Part shown: positions 46,201 to 54,747 of the stretch, one piece after another
How positions within the stretch are numbered: the stretch's first letter is position 1
Layout: the number at the start of each line of letters is the position of its first letter
Assembly: GCF_042665075.1 (NCBI RefSeq)
Contig: NZ_JBHTBR010000004.1
Coordinates: 244,987 to 308,986 of the forward strand
Source of the DNA: Hirschia litorea
GTDB lineage: Bacteria > Pseudomonadota > Alphaproteobacteria > Caulobacterales > Hyphomonadaceae
DNA: 64,000 nucleotides
Direction of reading: 5' to 3'
Notes under the pieces: model-generated
Seen by the model: only the letters and a program-made list of their open reading frames with translations
Database searches by the model: none
What the model was told of the DNA's origin: nothing
Program-made: the position numbers and the translations under genes

Positions 46201-48093
46201 AACGGTATGCTGCTGTCAAAGCAAACAAAACTGCTAGCAGCGTTCAATCATATGCATATTTTTGTGGACCCCAACCCAGACCCAACGACCAGTTTTGAAG
46301 AAAGAAAACGTCTATTCGATATGGGCCGCTCTTCATGGTCGGATTACAATGCAGACCTAATTTCCAAAGGTGGACGTATCCTATCTCGAGCTGACAAGTC
46401 CGTTGAAATCACGCCCGAAATTATGGAAATGACAGGGCTGACTGAAAAGTCTGTTACGCCAGGTACACTGATACGTGCGATTTTACGTATGGATGCAGAA
46501 CTCTTATGGTTTGGCGGTATCGGTACCTATGTAAAAGCGCAAGACGAGCAAAACTCACAAGTAGGCGATAAAGCCAATGACCACCTACGTTTAAACGGCA
46601 GTGAGTTAAATGTGCAGATTGTCGGCGAAGGTGCCAACCTTGGAATGACGCAAAAAGGACGTATCGAATTTGCCCGCAAAGGCGGACGTCTCAACACGGA
46701 TGCGATTGATAACTCTGCTGGTGTGGATAGTTCAGACCATGAAGTGAATATAAAAATCCTTCTAAAAGAAGCCATTAATGCAGGCGAACTGAAAGCAAAA
46801 GATCGCAATGCCCTGCTCGCCAGCATGACTGATGATGTCGCCAAACACGTATTGGTCAATAATTACGACCAGACTGGCGCACTCACCATTATGGAACATA
46901 GCGCTGTTGCTGATTTAGATGCACACGCGCAATTCATGAGCACTTTGGAAGCAGAAGGTAAACTTGATCGCGCAGTAGAATTTCTACCCGATACAGATGC
47001 AATTACAGCTATGAAAGAGCAAGGCTTGGGGCTAACCCGCCCCGAACTCTCTGTATTGCTGGCATATGCTAAAAATGACTTGTTCGCAGCAATCGTGGAA
47101 AGTGATGCGCCAGATGATCCAGCTTTCCAGCATTTCTTGAAAAGTTATTTCCCTTCAGCTTTGGATAAGTTTGACATTCCACGTGCTAACCACCGCTTGA
47201 AACGAGAAATCATCGCAACACGCCTTGCAAACAGGCTGGTGAATATGACGGGGCCTTTCTACCCCTATGAAATGCGCGATGCCTCTTCGGTTGGGATTGG
47301 AACCTTGGTGCGCGCCTCAGAAGCTGCCCGCTCCATATTTGGCTTGGACGAACTGATCAACCGTATCAATGCGCTCGACAATAAAGCGCCGACGCAAGCT
47401 CAAACACTGATGCGTGTTGAGATCGCGGGTACGCTGCGCCAGCTGACAGGTGGTCTTGTGCCCCCTATCTTGCATGGGGCTGATCTAACCGAACTTATCG
47501 CCATGTATGCTGATGGTGTCAGCACGCTTCGTGTGGCGCTGGACAGTTGTATTACGCCTTTTGTAAAAGAACGTATTCGTGCTCGCGCAGATACATTTGT
47601 CGCGGCAGGCGCACCAGAAGATATTGCACTAGATGTCGCGAGCATACGTATTTTGGCAACGGCGCGTGAGGCAGTTGATGTGTCCTTGAAGACTGGTTGG
47701 CCAGTAACACCAACTGCTCGTATTCAACATGCACTCGATGAAATAATGGCATTGGATAAAATGCGTGCTGCTGTTCGTGATATCCAATTGGAAGATCACT
47801 GGGAACGTCTAGCAATGCAACGCGTAAGTGATGCCCTGCCCGCACAACAAGCGGCGCTTTCTGAACTTGCAATTAATCATGCCAAGAAAGATGGTCACAA
47901 GCCTGAAAAACTTACATTGAAGGCCGCACATGAAGCAGTCGAAATGTGGTTGGCACCGATGCGCGTAGATGTAAATCGCGTGACCGGACCGATTGATCAA
48001 TTTGAAACTTCTGGAAGCTGGACTTTGGCAAAACTTGTATTAGTTGGCGATGCTTTGCGAGAATTTGTTCAAAATTCTGTTCAGAAGGTGTAA
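43255..48093 (+). CDS. gdhZ: NAD-dependent glutamate dehydrogenase, large (180 kDa) type
   Basis: Oxidative deamination of glutamate to 2-oxoglutarate by the 1600-residue class. The 1612-residue protein has an N-terminal regulatory part with ACT-like segments (about 100-450), then the catalytic dehydrogenase core (about 780-1200) with GGLRWSDRRDDFRTEV, the substrate-binding VPVGSKGGFFPK and GVGDMSGDVFGNGMLLS, followed by a helical C-terminal domain. In Caulobacter this enzyme (GdhZ) also couples amino-acid use to division; whether that holds here is inference. It has a long structured upstream region and a GNAT gene 42 bases downstream. Confidence 0.95.
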   Translation: MSFKTTNSSLAFAVDEILAAAENLSKGKTSEKKLNARNNFLKQFCNSASMEEFAPFSADDAAVNAMELWNYSLDADVSKRNIRSRPCVGANNKEFERTVFEIVGPDIPFLVDSAVSAIVEAGVEIVAIVHPVVDELSLIQIHTPPLIDSRRAEVEEILRLTFNDVSLATLDHMAMKKVMRDTAKSLLSMPVSEGRSKEDLEEANHFLTWLEEDHFFFLGARQYSYSNQSKVKNGEEAVLEPEIVGDGLGILRDVDRHVLSHGTEPAVLTPRIRSFLNEPSPIIVAKSNVRSRVHRRVYADYVGVKQIDKDGNVIGEIRFIGLFTAASYTRMAKDVPLIRRKIARVKEMLDMGSSSYSVNALNNILETYPRDDLFQISEDDLARFSYGILGLYQRPRTRLFIRRDQFNRFVSALLFTPRDNYSPELRRQAHTTIAEAYGGRESAFYPSFNDGPLARVHFIIGLSPGHAEPDEDALDIKVRQLAESWEDGLARSARLANDPPPLVHDNLFNAAYKEAFSPDEALKDLSLIHSIDDNQDVAVRAYPSAKHGSTRCKIYRRENILELSDIVPVLENMGLRVLSETGYPIISNPKGKERKTVWVHDLELNFPNAETVLDSKFEDGFVAVWNGQTENDRFNQLILHLNITWRQAALIRTLCRYRQQSGLEASQDVQIDALVNHPDITTELIKLFEERLDPSTGVENAVELAERTSAAGIISERIVHALEHVPSLDDDRVLRRTMHLINAIMRTNFYQVQENGLPYPHISIKIASQELEDLPAPKPFREIFMWSPQVEGVHLRFGPVARGGLRWSDRRDDFRTEVLGLVKAQQVKNAVIVPVGSKGGFFPKQLPTTGTREDYINGGIAAYKTFISSLLQLTDNIIDGVAKRPKGVFAWDGDDPYLVVAADKGTATFSDIANGLSQDSDFWLDDAFASGGSVGYDHKKMGITARGGWEAVKRHFREIGKDIQNEPFTAIGVGDMSGDVFGNGMLLSKQTKLLAAFNHMHIFVDPNPDPTTSFEERKRLFDMGRSSWSDYNADLISKGGRILSRADKSVEITPEIMEMTGLTEKSVTPGTLIRAILRMDAELLWFGGIGTYVKAQDEQNSQVGDKANDHLRLNGSELNVQIVGEGANLGMTQKGRIEFARKGGRLNTDAIDNSAGVDSSDHEVNIKILLKEAINAGELKAKDRNALLASMTDDVAKHVLVNNYDQTGALTIMEHSAVADLDAHAQFMSTLEAEGKLDRAVEFLPDTDAITAMKEQGLGLTRPELSVLLAYAKNDLFAAIVESDAPDDPAFQHFLKSYFPSALDKFDIPRANHRLKREIIATRLANRLVNMTGPFYPYEMRDASSVGIGTLVRASEAARSIFGLDELINRINALDNKAPTQAQTLMRVEIAGTLRQLTGGLVPPILHGADLTELIAMYADGVSTLRVALDSCITPFVKERIRARADTFVAAGAPEDIALDVASIRILATAREAVDVSLKTGWPVTPTARIQHALDEIMALDKMRAAVRDIQLEDHWERLAMQRVSDALPAQQAALSELAINHAKKDGHKPEKLTLKAAHEAVEMWLAPMRVDVNRVTGPIDQFETSGSWTLAKLVLVGDALREFVQNSVQKV

Positions 48094-48135
48094 GACCTTA
48101 TCGAAACAGTAAAGTCGATAAGAAGGACAGAGTAA

Positions 48136-48663
48136 TTGCGTGCAGTTTCCTTGAGTTTTAGAGACGCCCGACCAGAAGATGCTGGGCGTCTCACAGCGAT
48201 TGGTCGTGAAACCTTTTCGGAAACTTTCGGAATGCTTTATAAGCATGAAGATTTACAAGCTTATCTTGATGAAAACTTCACAGTTGAAAAGCAATTAGAA
48301 GAAATTTTAGATCCAAATGTTGAAATTCGCATTGCTGCAATGCGAACAAAAACAATAGCTTACGCAAAACTTGCTCCCGTGAAACTACCAGTAGACCATG
48401 ACCCGGAAACATCTCTGGAACTTCATAGATTATATGTGCGGCAAGAAGGCCAAGGCGTGGGTGTGGGCCGAATTTTACTTACTTGGGCCGTAGAGCAGGC
48501 GCGCCACAGAGGTGCCAAATCCATATATCTGGGTGTCTGGGAAAACAACCAGCGTGCTATTGGTGTGTATGAAACACGCGAATTTGAAAAAGTAGGTGAA
48601 TACAAATTTGAAGTTGGCAAGACTTTAGATAATGAAGTCATTATGCGGAAGAAATTGGGATAA
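48136..48663 (+). CDS. GNAT-family N-acetyltransferase
   Basis: A 175-residue acetyltransferase of the GNAT fold. The acetyl-CoA loop is QEGQGVGVGRILLTWA (about 112-127) and the C-terminal motif NNQRAIGVYETREFEKVGEY is typical; it resembles the PaiA/RimI-like group by eye. The substrate is unknown. The start is TTG at 48136, with AAGGA about ten bases upstream; no in-frame ATG precedes the conserved RDARPEDAGR segment. It follows the NAD-GDH gene closely, so it may share its transcript. A bidirectional terminator follows. Confidence 0.85.
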   Translation: MRAVSLSFRDARPEDAGRLTAIGRETFSETFGMLYKHEDLQAYLDENFTVEKQLEEILDPNVEIRIAAMRTKTIAYAKLAPVKLPVDHDPETSLELHRLYVRQEGQGVGVGRILLTWAVEQARHRGAKSIYLGVWENNQRAIGVYETREFEKVGEYKFEVGKTLDNEVIMRKKLG

Positions 48664-48705
48664 ATTCCTGATTTTTTCTCTCGAATTCAAATTTTCTTGA
48701 AAAAT

Positions 48706-48742
48706 AAAACACCCTGAGACCGAAACCTCAGGGTGTTTTTTT
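48706..48742. terminator. Bidirectional terminator
   Basis: AAAACACCCTGAG (48706-48718) pairs with 48727-48739. T residues extend to the right and an A-run lies to the left. It serves the acetyltransferase gene and the convergent TonB-dependent receptor. Confidence 0.9.
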
Positions 48743-48760
48743 ACGATCTGCAGGCAAAAT

Positions 48761-50860
48761 TTAGAATGGTGCTTTTACAGTAAAGCGTGCATTCAGAGGT
48801 GCACCTGTTGAAATATTTGTGTTGCTGTGTGCATCAGGGAAATAATCCTCATCGAGTAAATTCTCGAGGTTCATTTGAAGTTGCACACCGTTTTGCAACT
48901 TATAGAAAACAGCTGCATCAACACGCGTATAGTCTGGAATAAGAACCTTGTTGTCAGAGTTCACAAATTGCTCATCCTGATACACCACACCAAGACCAAA
49001 ACCTAACGCTTGTGTCACGTCATAACGGTTCCAAAGTGAGAATGTGTTCTCAGGCACCTGCCCTGCACGGTTTCCATTAGGAACTGTTGAGTCCAAATTG
49101 CTGTAACCCACATTCAGATTCCACTGATCTGTGATTTGACCACCCAACTGGACTTCAAAACCTTTAGTTTCGGTCGTTACAATTCTTTGATCTTCACCAT
49201 TGTCAGCGATCTCAGTTGTATCACGATCAAGTTGGAAATACGCAGTCGTCAAACTCAAAACAGGTGTAATATCCCATTTCAAACCAATTTCTTGGTTGAT
49301 GAACTCTTCAGGGTCAAGTTTAGACGTTGAGTCACTCAAAGTCAGGAATTGATCACCAGAACGCGGCAAGAATGATTTACTATAGCTTGCATATGCAGAG
49401 ATATTTTCAGCAGGTTTATAGATCAACCCAACACGTGGAGAGACTTCTTCATCGGAACGGCTGAATACATCCCCGTTAAAAATGTCGTCTGCAGTGATGT
49501 CAAACTGGTCAAAACGTAAGCCTGCAATAACTTTAACGTGGTCACCAATATCAATTTGGTCTTGCACATAAGCAGATGTGACTTGAACTTCTGAATCACG
49601 TGTACGAACAGGCTTTGAGAAAGAGAACTCACTGATTTGCAATGGGAATGACAAATCAAATGCCGCTTTATCTGTGCCAGTTGACGCAAACACATTATCA
49701 AAACGCGCATTGCTTGTTTGCTGGTCTGCGATCTCAGCACCCACCAAGAATATGTGTCCCAATAGCCCAGTGTTGAAATGAGATACCAAGTTTGATTGCA
49801 AGATAAAGTTACGGCGGTCAGTTGAATCTTTATAGCCATCTAATTGCACAGTATTCGCGTCTAGTCCGCCCGCAATGTCTGTAGCTGTTGTGTTGATTCC
49901 AGAAGAATAAAGGTTTTGATAGAGTTTATCATAACGCGCATATTGAGCGGTGGTATTCCATGTGAGATTGTCGTTAAATTCGTGATCTACACGGGCGCGT
50001 ACAATGTGAGCTTCTAATGTAGTGAAGTTTTGGTCTGCACTTCCAAAGAAAGTATCTCTAAAGCCAGCAACAGGTGCAAATACTCCATCACCATCCAGAT
50101 CTTCAGATGGAACACCACGATCTACACCGCGATCATCATTCACATACTCATAAGACAGTAACAAGCTAGTTTTGTCTGAAAGCTCGTTCAGATAAGTTGG
50201 GTTGATTGCGTAGCGGTCGCCCTCAAAAACGTCTCTGTGGTTTTGAAATGACTCAACGAGTGCATTGATGCGGAAACCATCATTCTCACTTGTCGGCAAG
50301 TTGGAATCTAAAGCAACAGAGTACTCACCAAATGTATCGACACCTGCTGTTATGCTGTTGAAGCTTTTCTCAAGGTCAGGCTTTTTCGTTGCACGGTTCA
50401 CAACACCGCCACCGCCGCCACGACCAAAAATCATCGCGTTTGAACCACGAAGGATCTCAACCTGCTCAATGTTGTAGAGCGGACGGAAATACTGAACATC
50501 ATCACGTAGACCATCTAGGAAAAAGTCAGCCGTTGTGTTTTGGCCGCGAATAGAGATTTGGTCACGGTGGCCTTCTCCCTGCCCGGCAGTCACACCCGGT
50601 GCATAGCGTGTAATGTCACCCATGTTTGTGAAACCGTGCTCAAAAATAGCATCAGCACCGATGACGGAAAGGCTTTGAGGCACATCAATAATCGGCGTAA
50701 GTGTTTTTGTGCCACTGAATTTTTCATTTGAAAGGTATGTTCCGGTAACAACCACTTTATCTTGTACAGATGGAGCGTCCTTCGCTGCTTCATCAGCAAA
50801 AGAGTTATTCGAAATGCTCAACAAGGCCGCTGCAGCGACGCCCCAATACAACTTACGCAT
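48761..50860 (-). CDS. TonB-dependent siderophore receptor
   Basis: A 699-residue outer-membrane receptor. The signal peptide is about residues 1-22 (ending SFA). A TonB-box-like VVVTGTY follows near 36-42. The plug domain has DVPQSLSVI, ISIRGQNTTADFFLDG and VEILRGSNAMIFGRGGGGGVVN. A 22-strand barrel ends in Phe. The motifs fit the catecholate/ferrichrome siderophore group; the ligand is unknown. A Fur-like palindrome lies 29 bases upstream of the start. No siderophore transport genes are next to it. Confidence 0.93.
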   Translation of the reverse strand: MRKLYWGVAAAALLSISNNSFADEAAKDAPSVQDKVVVTGTYLSNEKFSGTKTLTPIIDVPQSLSVIGADAIFEHGFTNMGDITRYAPGVTAGQGEGHRDQISIRGQNTTADFFLDGLRDDVQYFRPLYNIEQVEILRGSNAMIFGRGGGGGVVNRATKKPDLEKSFNSITAGVDTFGEYSVALDSNLPTSENDGFRINALVESFQNHRDVFEGDRYAINPTYLNELSDKTSLLLSYEYVNDDRGVDRGVPSEDLDGDGVFAPVAGFRDTFFGSADQNFTTLEAHIVRARVDHEFNDNLTWNTTAQYARYDKLYQNLYSSGINTTATDIAGGLDANTVQLDGYKDSTDRRNFILQSNLVSHFNTGLLGHIFLVGAEIADQQTSNARFDNVFASTGTDKAAFDLSFPLQISEFSFSKPVRTRDSEVQVTSAYVQDQIDIGDHVKVIAGLRFDQFDITADDIFNGDVFSRSDEEVSPRVGLIYKPAENISAYASYSKSFLPRSGDQFLTLSDSTSKLDPEEFINQEIGLKWDITPVLSLTTAYFQLDRDTTEIADNGEDQRIVTTETKGFEVQLGGQITDQWNLNVGYSNLDSTVPNGNRAGQVPENTFSLWNRYDVTQALGFGLGVVYQDEQFVNSDNKVLIPDYTRVDAAVFYKLQNGVQLQMNLENLLDEDYFPDAHSNTNISTGAPLNARFTVKAPF

Positions 50861-50888
50861 ATAGTTTTAATTTCCTATTTGTTAATAA

Positions 50889-50903
50889 TGCGAATTACTC
50901 GCA
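50889..50903 (-). promoter_or_regulatory. Candidate Fur operator of the siderophore receptor
   Basis: The 15-base inverted repeat TGCGA-ATTAC-TCGCA sits in an A/T-rich context 29 bases upstream of the receptor start. TGCGAAT...ATTCGCA-like sites are bound by Fur in alphaproteobacteria. The position is appropriate for iron repression. Confidence 0.5.
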
Positions 50904-51106
50904 GAAATTACATGTGCTCATACCAATGTGCGATTGATTTGCAAGTGCGAAAAATGAGTTAGGGGTGATTCAGCTATATTCAGTGGCAAAAGAAGCACAC
51001 ATTCCCCGCCGCCCATAGTTTCCTACAGCGTAGAATAATTCCCAAATCCACAAAGACATGATTACTCTTAAGCTATCCGATGATGCCTAGCTGAGTGAGG
51101 TTTCAA

Positions 51107-51886
51107 ATGAGAACACGTGCACGCCTCTACAAACTTCTCGAACCATCCGTTCGCGACAAAGGCATTTCTGCCCTCAATATTGTACTGATTATACTTGTTC
51201 TGGTGAGCTTCCTGACCTTTTCGCTCGAAACAGAGATGAGTTTGTCAAAAGAATTTAGAAACCAACTCGCGAGTTTCAATCTGGTAGTATTGGCCATCTT
51301 TGCATTGGAGTATGTCGCACGGGTTTGGGTTTCGGCTGAAAACACTACCTATAAAGGCATACGTGGGCGCATCACCTATATGCTCACGCCTTTTGCTATT
51401 ACCGATCTTCTAGCTTTTCTTCCTGAACTACTCGCACTCATGATCACAGCAGGCGATGCACGCGCTATTGCTGCACTTAAAGCTCTGCGCCTATTCCGAC
51501 TATTGAAACTTGCGCGCTTTGTACCCGCTTTTGGTATGCTATGGGCTGCCCTCAAGCGATCGGGCGCGCAGCTGGGTGTAGCTTTAATAGTGGCCCTCGC
51601 ATTGATATATGTTTCAGCAATCATCATTTATTTCATCGAAGGCGACATCCAACCCGAAGCATTTGGCTCTATACCGCGTGCGACATGGTGGGCTGTCGCC
51701 ACTTTAACTACAGTGGGCTATGGCGATGCCTACCCGATAACTGTGTTGGGGAAGATGTTTGCTGGCGTCATCGCACTTGCAGGAATTGGTGTTGTTGCAT
51801 TGCCAGCGGGTATATTTGCTTCCGCAGTATCAGACGAAGTGGATGAACGCGAGAAAATGAAAAAGCACAATAAGGATCATTCATGA
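51107..51886 (+). CDS. Voltage-gated potassium channel (Kv type)
   Basis: A 259-residue six-helix channel. S4 is the Arg/Lys ladder in ALKALRLFRLLKLARF (about 123-138). The pore has the K+ filter TVGYGD (about 201-206), followed by S6 ending GIFASAVSDEV. It has no cytoplasmic ligand-binding domain. The ATG at 51107 is preferred because GAGG lies six bases upstream; a GTG four codons earlier is also open. Its stop overlaps the next start codon by four bases. Confidence 0.92.
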   Translation: MRTRARLYKLLEPSVRDKGISALNIVLIILVLVSFLTFSLETEMSLSKEFRNQLASFNLVVLAIFALEYVARVWVSAENTTYKGIRGRITYMLTPFAITDLLAFLPELLALMITAGDARAIAALKALRLFRLLKLARFVPAFGMLWAALKRSGAQLGVALIVALALIYVSAIIIYFIEGDIQPEAFGSIPRATWWAVATLTTVGYGDAYPITVLGKMFAGVIALAGIGVVALPAGIFASAVSDEVDEREKMKKHNKDHS

Positions 51887-52596
51887 GCGATTTTGCATTT
51901 CCCAATGCGCATTTGAAAACAAAACTCGCCCGCCCCGCCTGGCATAGCTTGAATGATAGCCATGTTGAGCTTTCGATGGGAAATGAAACCGCTCGCATTT
52001 ACCGTCCAGAAATCAATGCTTTTCTTGCAGCAGTTGATGATAATGAAACTTCGTGGCAGGCGGCTGAAACACTCGCACCGATAGATCAGGAAGTCTTTGT
52101 TGTTCAGGCGGGAGAACCGCCTCAGCTCCCCAATATGACCATGACGAAATCAGCGCCATGTGTACAAATGATTGGTATTTTGGATGCTCCTGACCATGAT
52201 TGCTCTTACGATATTCTCACTCTAAGCGAAGCTGATGCACCAGAGATGCTGGCATTGGCGGAGTTAACCCAGCCCGGTCCGTTTCGTCCCTCAACCTATC
52301 TCATGGGCCAATTCATTGGCGTGCGCATAGATGGGCGTTTGGCAGCGATGGCGGGAGAACGATTTCGCTTTTCGGGACTTTGTGAGCTAAGCGCAATTTG
52401 CACACACCCTGATTTTCAAGGAATGGGGCTTGGCAAAAGTTTATCCGCATTGAAATCCAAACAAATTAAAGCACGCGGAGAGATACCCTTCCTCCACTCT
52501 TGGAAAAGCAACACCCGTGCGATTGGTTTGTATGAAAAACTTGGGTTTAGAATCTTGCAGGAAGTGACTGCTTCTGTGTTTGTGAGACACGGTTGA
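51883..52596 (+). CDS. GNAT-family acetyltransferase (FR47-like)
   Basis: A 237-residue protein. The C-terminal half is a GNAT domain: LCELSAICTHPDFQGMGLGKSL holds the acetyl-CoA loop, and SWKSNTRAIGLYEKLGFRI the last conserved segment. The N-terminal half is divergent. It is translationally coupled to the potassium channel gene by an ATGA overlap, so the two are probably made together; the substrate is unknown. Confidence 0.85.
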   Translation: MSDFAFPNAHLKTKLARPAWHSLNDSHVELSMGNETARIYRPEINAFLAAVDDNETSWQAAETLAPIDQEVFVVQAGEPPQLPNMTMTKSAPCVQMIGILDAPDHDCSYDILTLSEADAPEMLALAELTQPGPFRPSTYLMGQFIGVRIDGRLAAMAGERFRFSGLCELSAICTHPDFQGMGLGKSLSALKSKQIKARGEIPFLHSWKSNTRAIGLYEKLGFRILQEVTASVFVRHG

Positions 52597-52684
52597 GAGC
52601 AGGAATGCCCCTGTAATTTCTAAAGTTTCGTTCTAAACAACATTTTCCATTGCCCGCCCTCTTTGCCAGTGCTAAATCCCAGCA

Positions 52685-54496
52685 ATGAAATCACTAGACA
52701 AAATACGCAATTTTTCCATCGTCGCGCACATAGACCATGGAAAATCAACACTCGCTGATCGGCTTATTCAAGTCACGGGCGGCCTGACCGAACGTGAAAT
52801 GAAAGCGCAAGTTCTCGACTCAATGGACATTGAGCGTGAACGTGGGATCACGATTAAAGCGCAGACAGTGCGCCTGAACTACACTGCAAAAGATGGTGAG
52901 ACATACACGCTCAACCTAATGGACACACCCGGACACGTGGACTTCGCATATGAAGTATCGCGCTGTTTGAATGCGTGTGAAGGTTCATTGCTTGTTGTGG
53001 ATGCCTCCCAAGGTGTTGAAGCGCAGACATTGGCGAATGTGTATCAAGCGATTGATGCGAACCACGAGATTGTGCCCGTTCTGAACAAGGTGGACCTGCC
53101 CGCTGCAGATGTTGACCGTGTGAAAGCGCAGATTGAAGATGTGATCGGAATTGACGCGTCTGAATCTGTCGAGATTTCAGCCAAAACCGGTATGGGTGTG
53201 CCTGACGTTTTAGAAGCGATTGTGACCCGCCTGCCACCTCCGCGTGAAGGCGATGAAACTGCTCCGCTAAAAGCCTCCCTCGTGGATGCTTATTATGACC
53301 CATATATGGGCGTTGTCGTGATTGTGCGTATCGTTGACGGCGTGATGAAGAAGAAACAAAAAGTTCGGATGATCCAAACTGGGGCCATTTATGAACTTGA
53401 CCGCGTGGGTTATTTCCGTCCGGGCCGATTAGAAGATGCTGATGCGCTTTACCCTGGTGAAGTTGGCTTCCTAACAGCAAGCATTAAAGAAGTGGCTGAC
53501 TGTGCGGTGGGTGATACCATCACCGAAGATAAGAAGCCTTGTGAGGGTAAACTCCCCGGCTTTAAAGAAGTACAGCCGGTGGTCTTCTGTGGTCTTTTCC
53601 CTGTGGATGCGGCTGACTTTGATGACCTTCGTAATGCGATGGGTAAATTGCGTCTGAACGATGCGAGTTTCTCTTGGGAAATGGAAAGCTCGGCGGCGTT
53701 GGGCTTTGGTTTCCGTTGTGGTTTCTTGGGGCTATTGCACCTTGAAATCATTCAGGAACGCTTGAGCCGTGAATTTGACCTCGACCTTATCGCAACTGCC
53801 CCTTCTGTTATTTACGAAATGGGCATGCGCGACGGGACAGAGATTGAGCTTCACAACCCTGCTGATATGCCGGATGTGATGCAGATATTGGAAATCCGTG
53901 AGCCATGGATTTCAGCGACAATCATGACGCCTGATGAATATCTCGGTGGTATTTTGAAACTATGTCAGGAACGTCGTGGCCTCCAAACTGACCTTTCCTA
54001 TGTGGGTACGCGGGCCATGGTGAAATATGAACTCCCCCTCAATGAGGTGGTGTTTGATTTCTATGACCGCCTAAAATCCATCTCCAAGGGCTATGCCTCT
54101 TTTGACTATCAGTTGAAAGATCACCGCACTGAAGACCTTGTGAAAATGTCTATCCTCGTCAATGAGGAACCCGTGGATGCGCTATCTATGCTTGTGCACC
54201 GCTCACGCGCTGAAGGGCGTGGCCGTGCGATGTGTGAGCGCTTGAAAGAGCTTATTCCGCGCCACCAATTTAAAATCCCTATTCAGGCAGCCATTGGAGG
54301 CAAGGTGATTGCCCGTGAAACCATCGCGGCCATGCGTAAGGATGTGACGGCCAAATGTTATGGGGGTGATGCCTCCCGTAAACGTAAACTACTGGACAAA
54401 CAAAAAGCCGGTAAGAAACGTATGCGCCAATTTGGTAAAGTGGAAATTCCACAAGAAGCCTTTGTGGCCGCCCTTAAAATGGATGGCGACGGCTAG
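52685..54496 (+). CDS. lepA: Elongation factor 4 (LepA)
   Basis: Translational GTPase that acts on stalled or back-translocating ribosomes. G1 is AHIDHGKST near residue 14, switch II is DTPGHVDF and the G4 motif is NKVDLP. The unique LepA C-terminal domain follows, with CYGGDASRKRKLLDKQKAGKK at the end. The 603-residue length is normal. No strong ribosome site precedes the ATG. A palindromic repeat element lies immediately downstream. Confidence 0.97.
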   Translation: MKSLDKIRNFSIVAHIDHGKSTLADRLIQVTGGLTEREMKAQVLDSMDIERERGITIKAQTVRLNYTAKDGETYTLNLMDTPGHVDFAYEVSRCLNACEGSLLVVDASQGVEAQTLANVYQAIDANHEIVPVLNKVDLPAADVDRVKAQIEDVIGIDASESVEISAKTGMGVPDVLEAIVTRLPPPREGDETAPLKASLVDAYYDPYMGVVVIVRIVDGVMKKKQKVRMIQTGAIYELDRVGYFRPGRLEDADALYPGEVGFLTASIKEVADCAVGDTITEDKKPCEGKLPGFKEVQPVVFCGLFPVDAADFDDLRNAMGKLRLNDASFSWEMESSAALGFGFRCGFLGLLHLEIIQERLSREFDLDLIATAPSVIYEMGMRDGTEIELHNPADMPDVMQILEIREPWISATIMTPDEYLGGILKLCQERRGLQTDLSYVGTRAMVKYELPLNEVVFDFYDRLKSISKGYASFDYQLKDHRTEDLVKMSILVNEEPVDALSMLVHRSRAEGRGRAMCERLKELIPRHQFKIPIQAAIGGKVIARETIAAMRKDVTAKCYGGDASRKRKLLDKQKAGKKRMRQFGKVEIPQEAFVAALKMDGDG

Positions 54497-54513
54497 TCGC
54501 CCCTCCTTTGCGA

Positions 54514-54626
54514 TGTCATCCCCGACGGCCAAGCCGTCTGGGGAACCATCTCCCAATTTTCAGACAGATACAGATAGCAAGGCCATTTGCTGGATACCCT
54601 GATGCGCAAGCGCATCGGGCATGACG
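54514..54626. repeat. Palindromic dispersed repeat (MITE/REP-like)
   Basis: About 110 bases bounded by an imperfect terminal inverted repeat: GTCATCCCCGA (54515-54525) and TCGGGCATGAC (54615-54625). Inside are two perfect hairpins, GACGGC with GCCGTC (54524-54538) and GATGCGC with GCGCATC (54601-54616). This layout is typical of non-autonomous palindromic repeats seen in many copies in alphaproteobacterial genomes. It may also terminate lepA transcription. Confidence 0.65.
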
Positions 54627-54649
54627 TGTTTTGCTCTTTTTGATTTGGC

Positions 54650-54664
54650 ATCACAAATTGTGAT
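54650..54664. other. Perfect 15-base palindrome between convergent genes
   Basis: ATCACAA-A-TTGTGAT is perfectly symmetric. It lies between the convergent lepA and HNH genes, so an operator role is not obvious. It might be a weak terminator stem or part of the neighbouring repeat. Confidence 0.35.
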
Positions 54665-54747
54665 AGCAAGATATTAGAGTGCTATGGTAGAGATGGCTAA
54701 ATTTACTCATCCAGAAAGTTATGCTTTCCGAGTGTTTATATATTAGA

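Noticed and set aside
54650..54664. ATCACAAATTGTGAT as a CRP/FNR operator
   Set aside because: Half-site order and spacing do not match the CRP (TGTGA-N6-TCACA) or FNR (TTGAT-N4-ATCAA) sites and the location is between two convergent genes.
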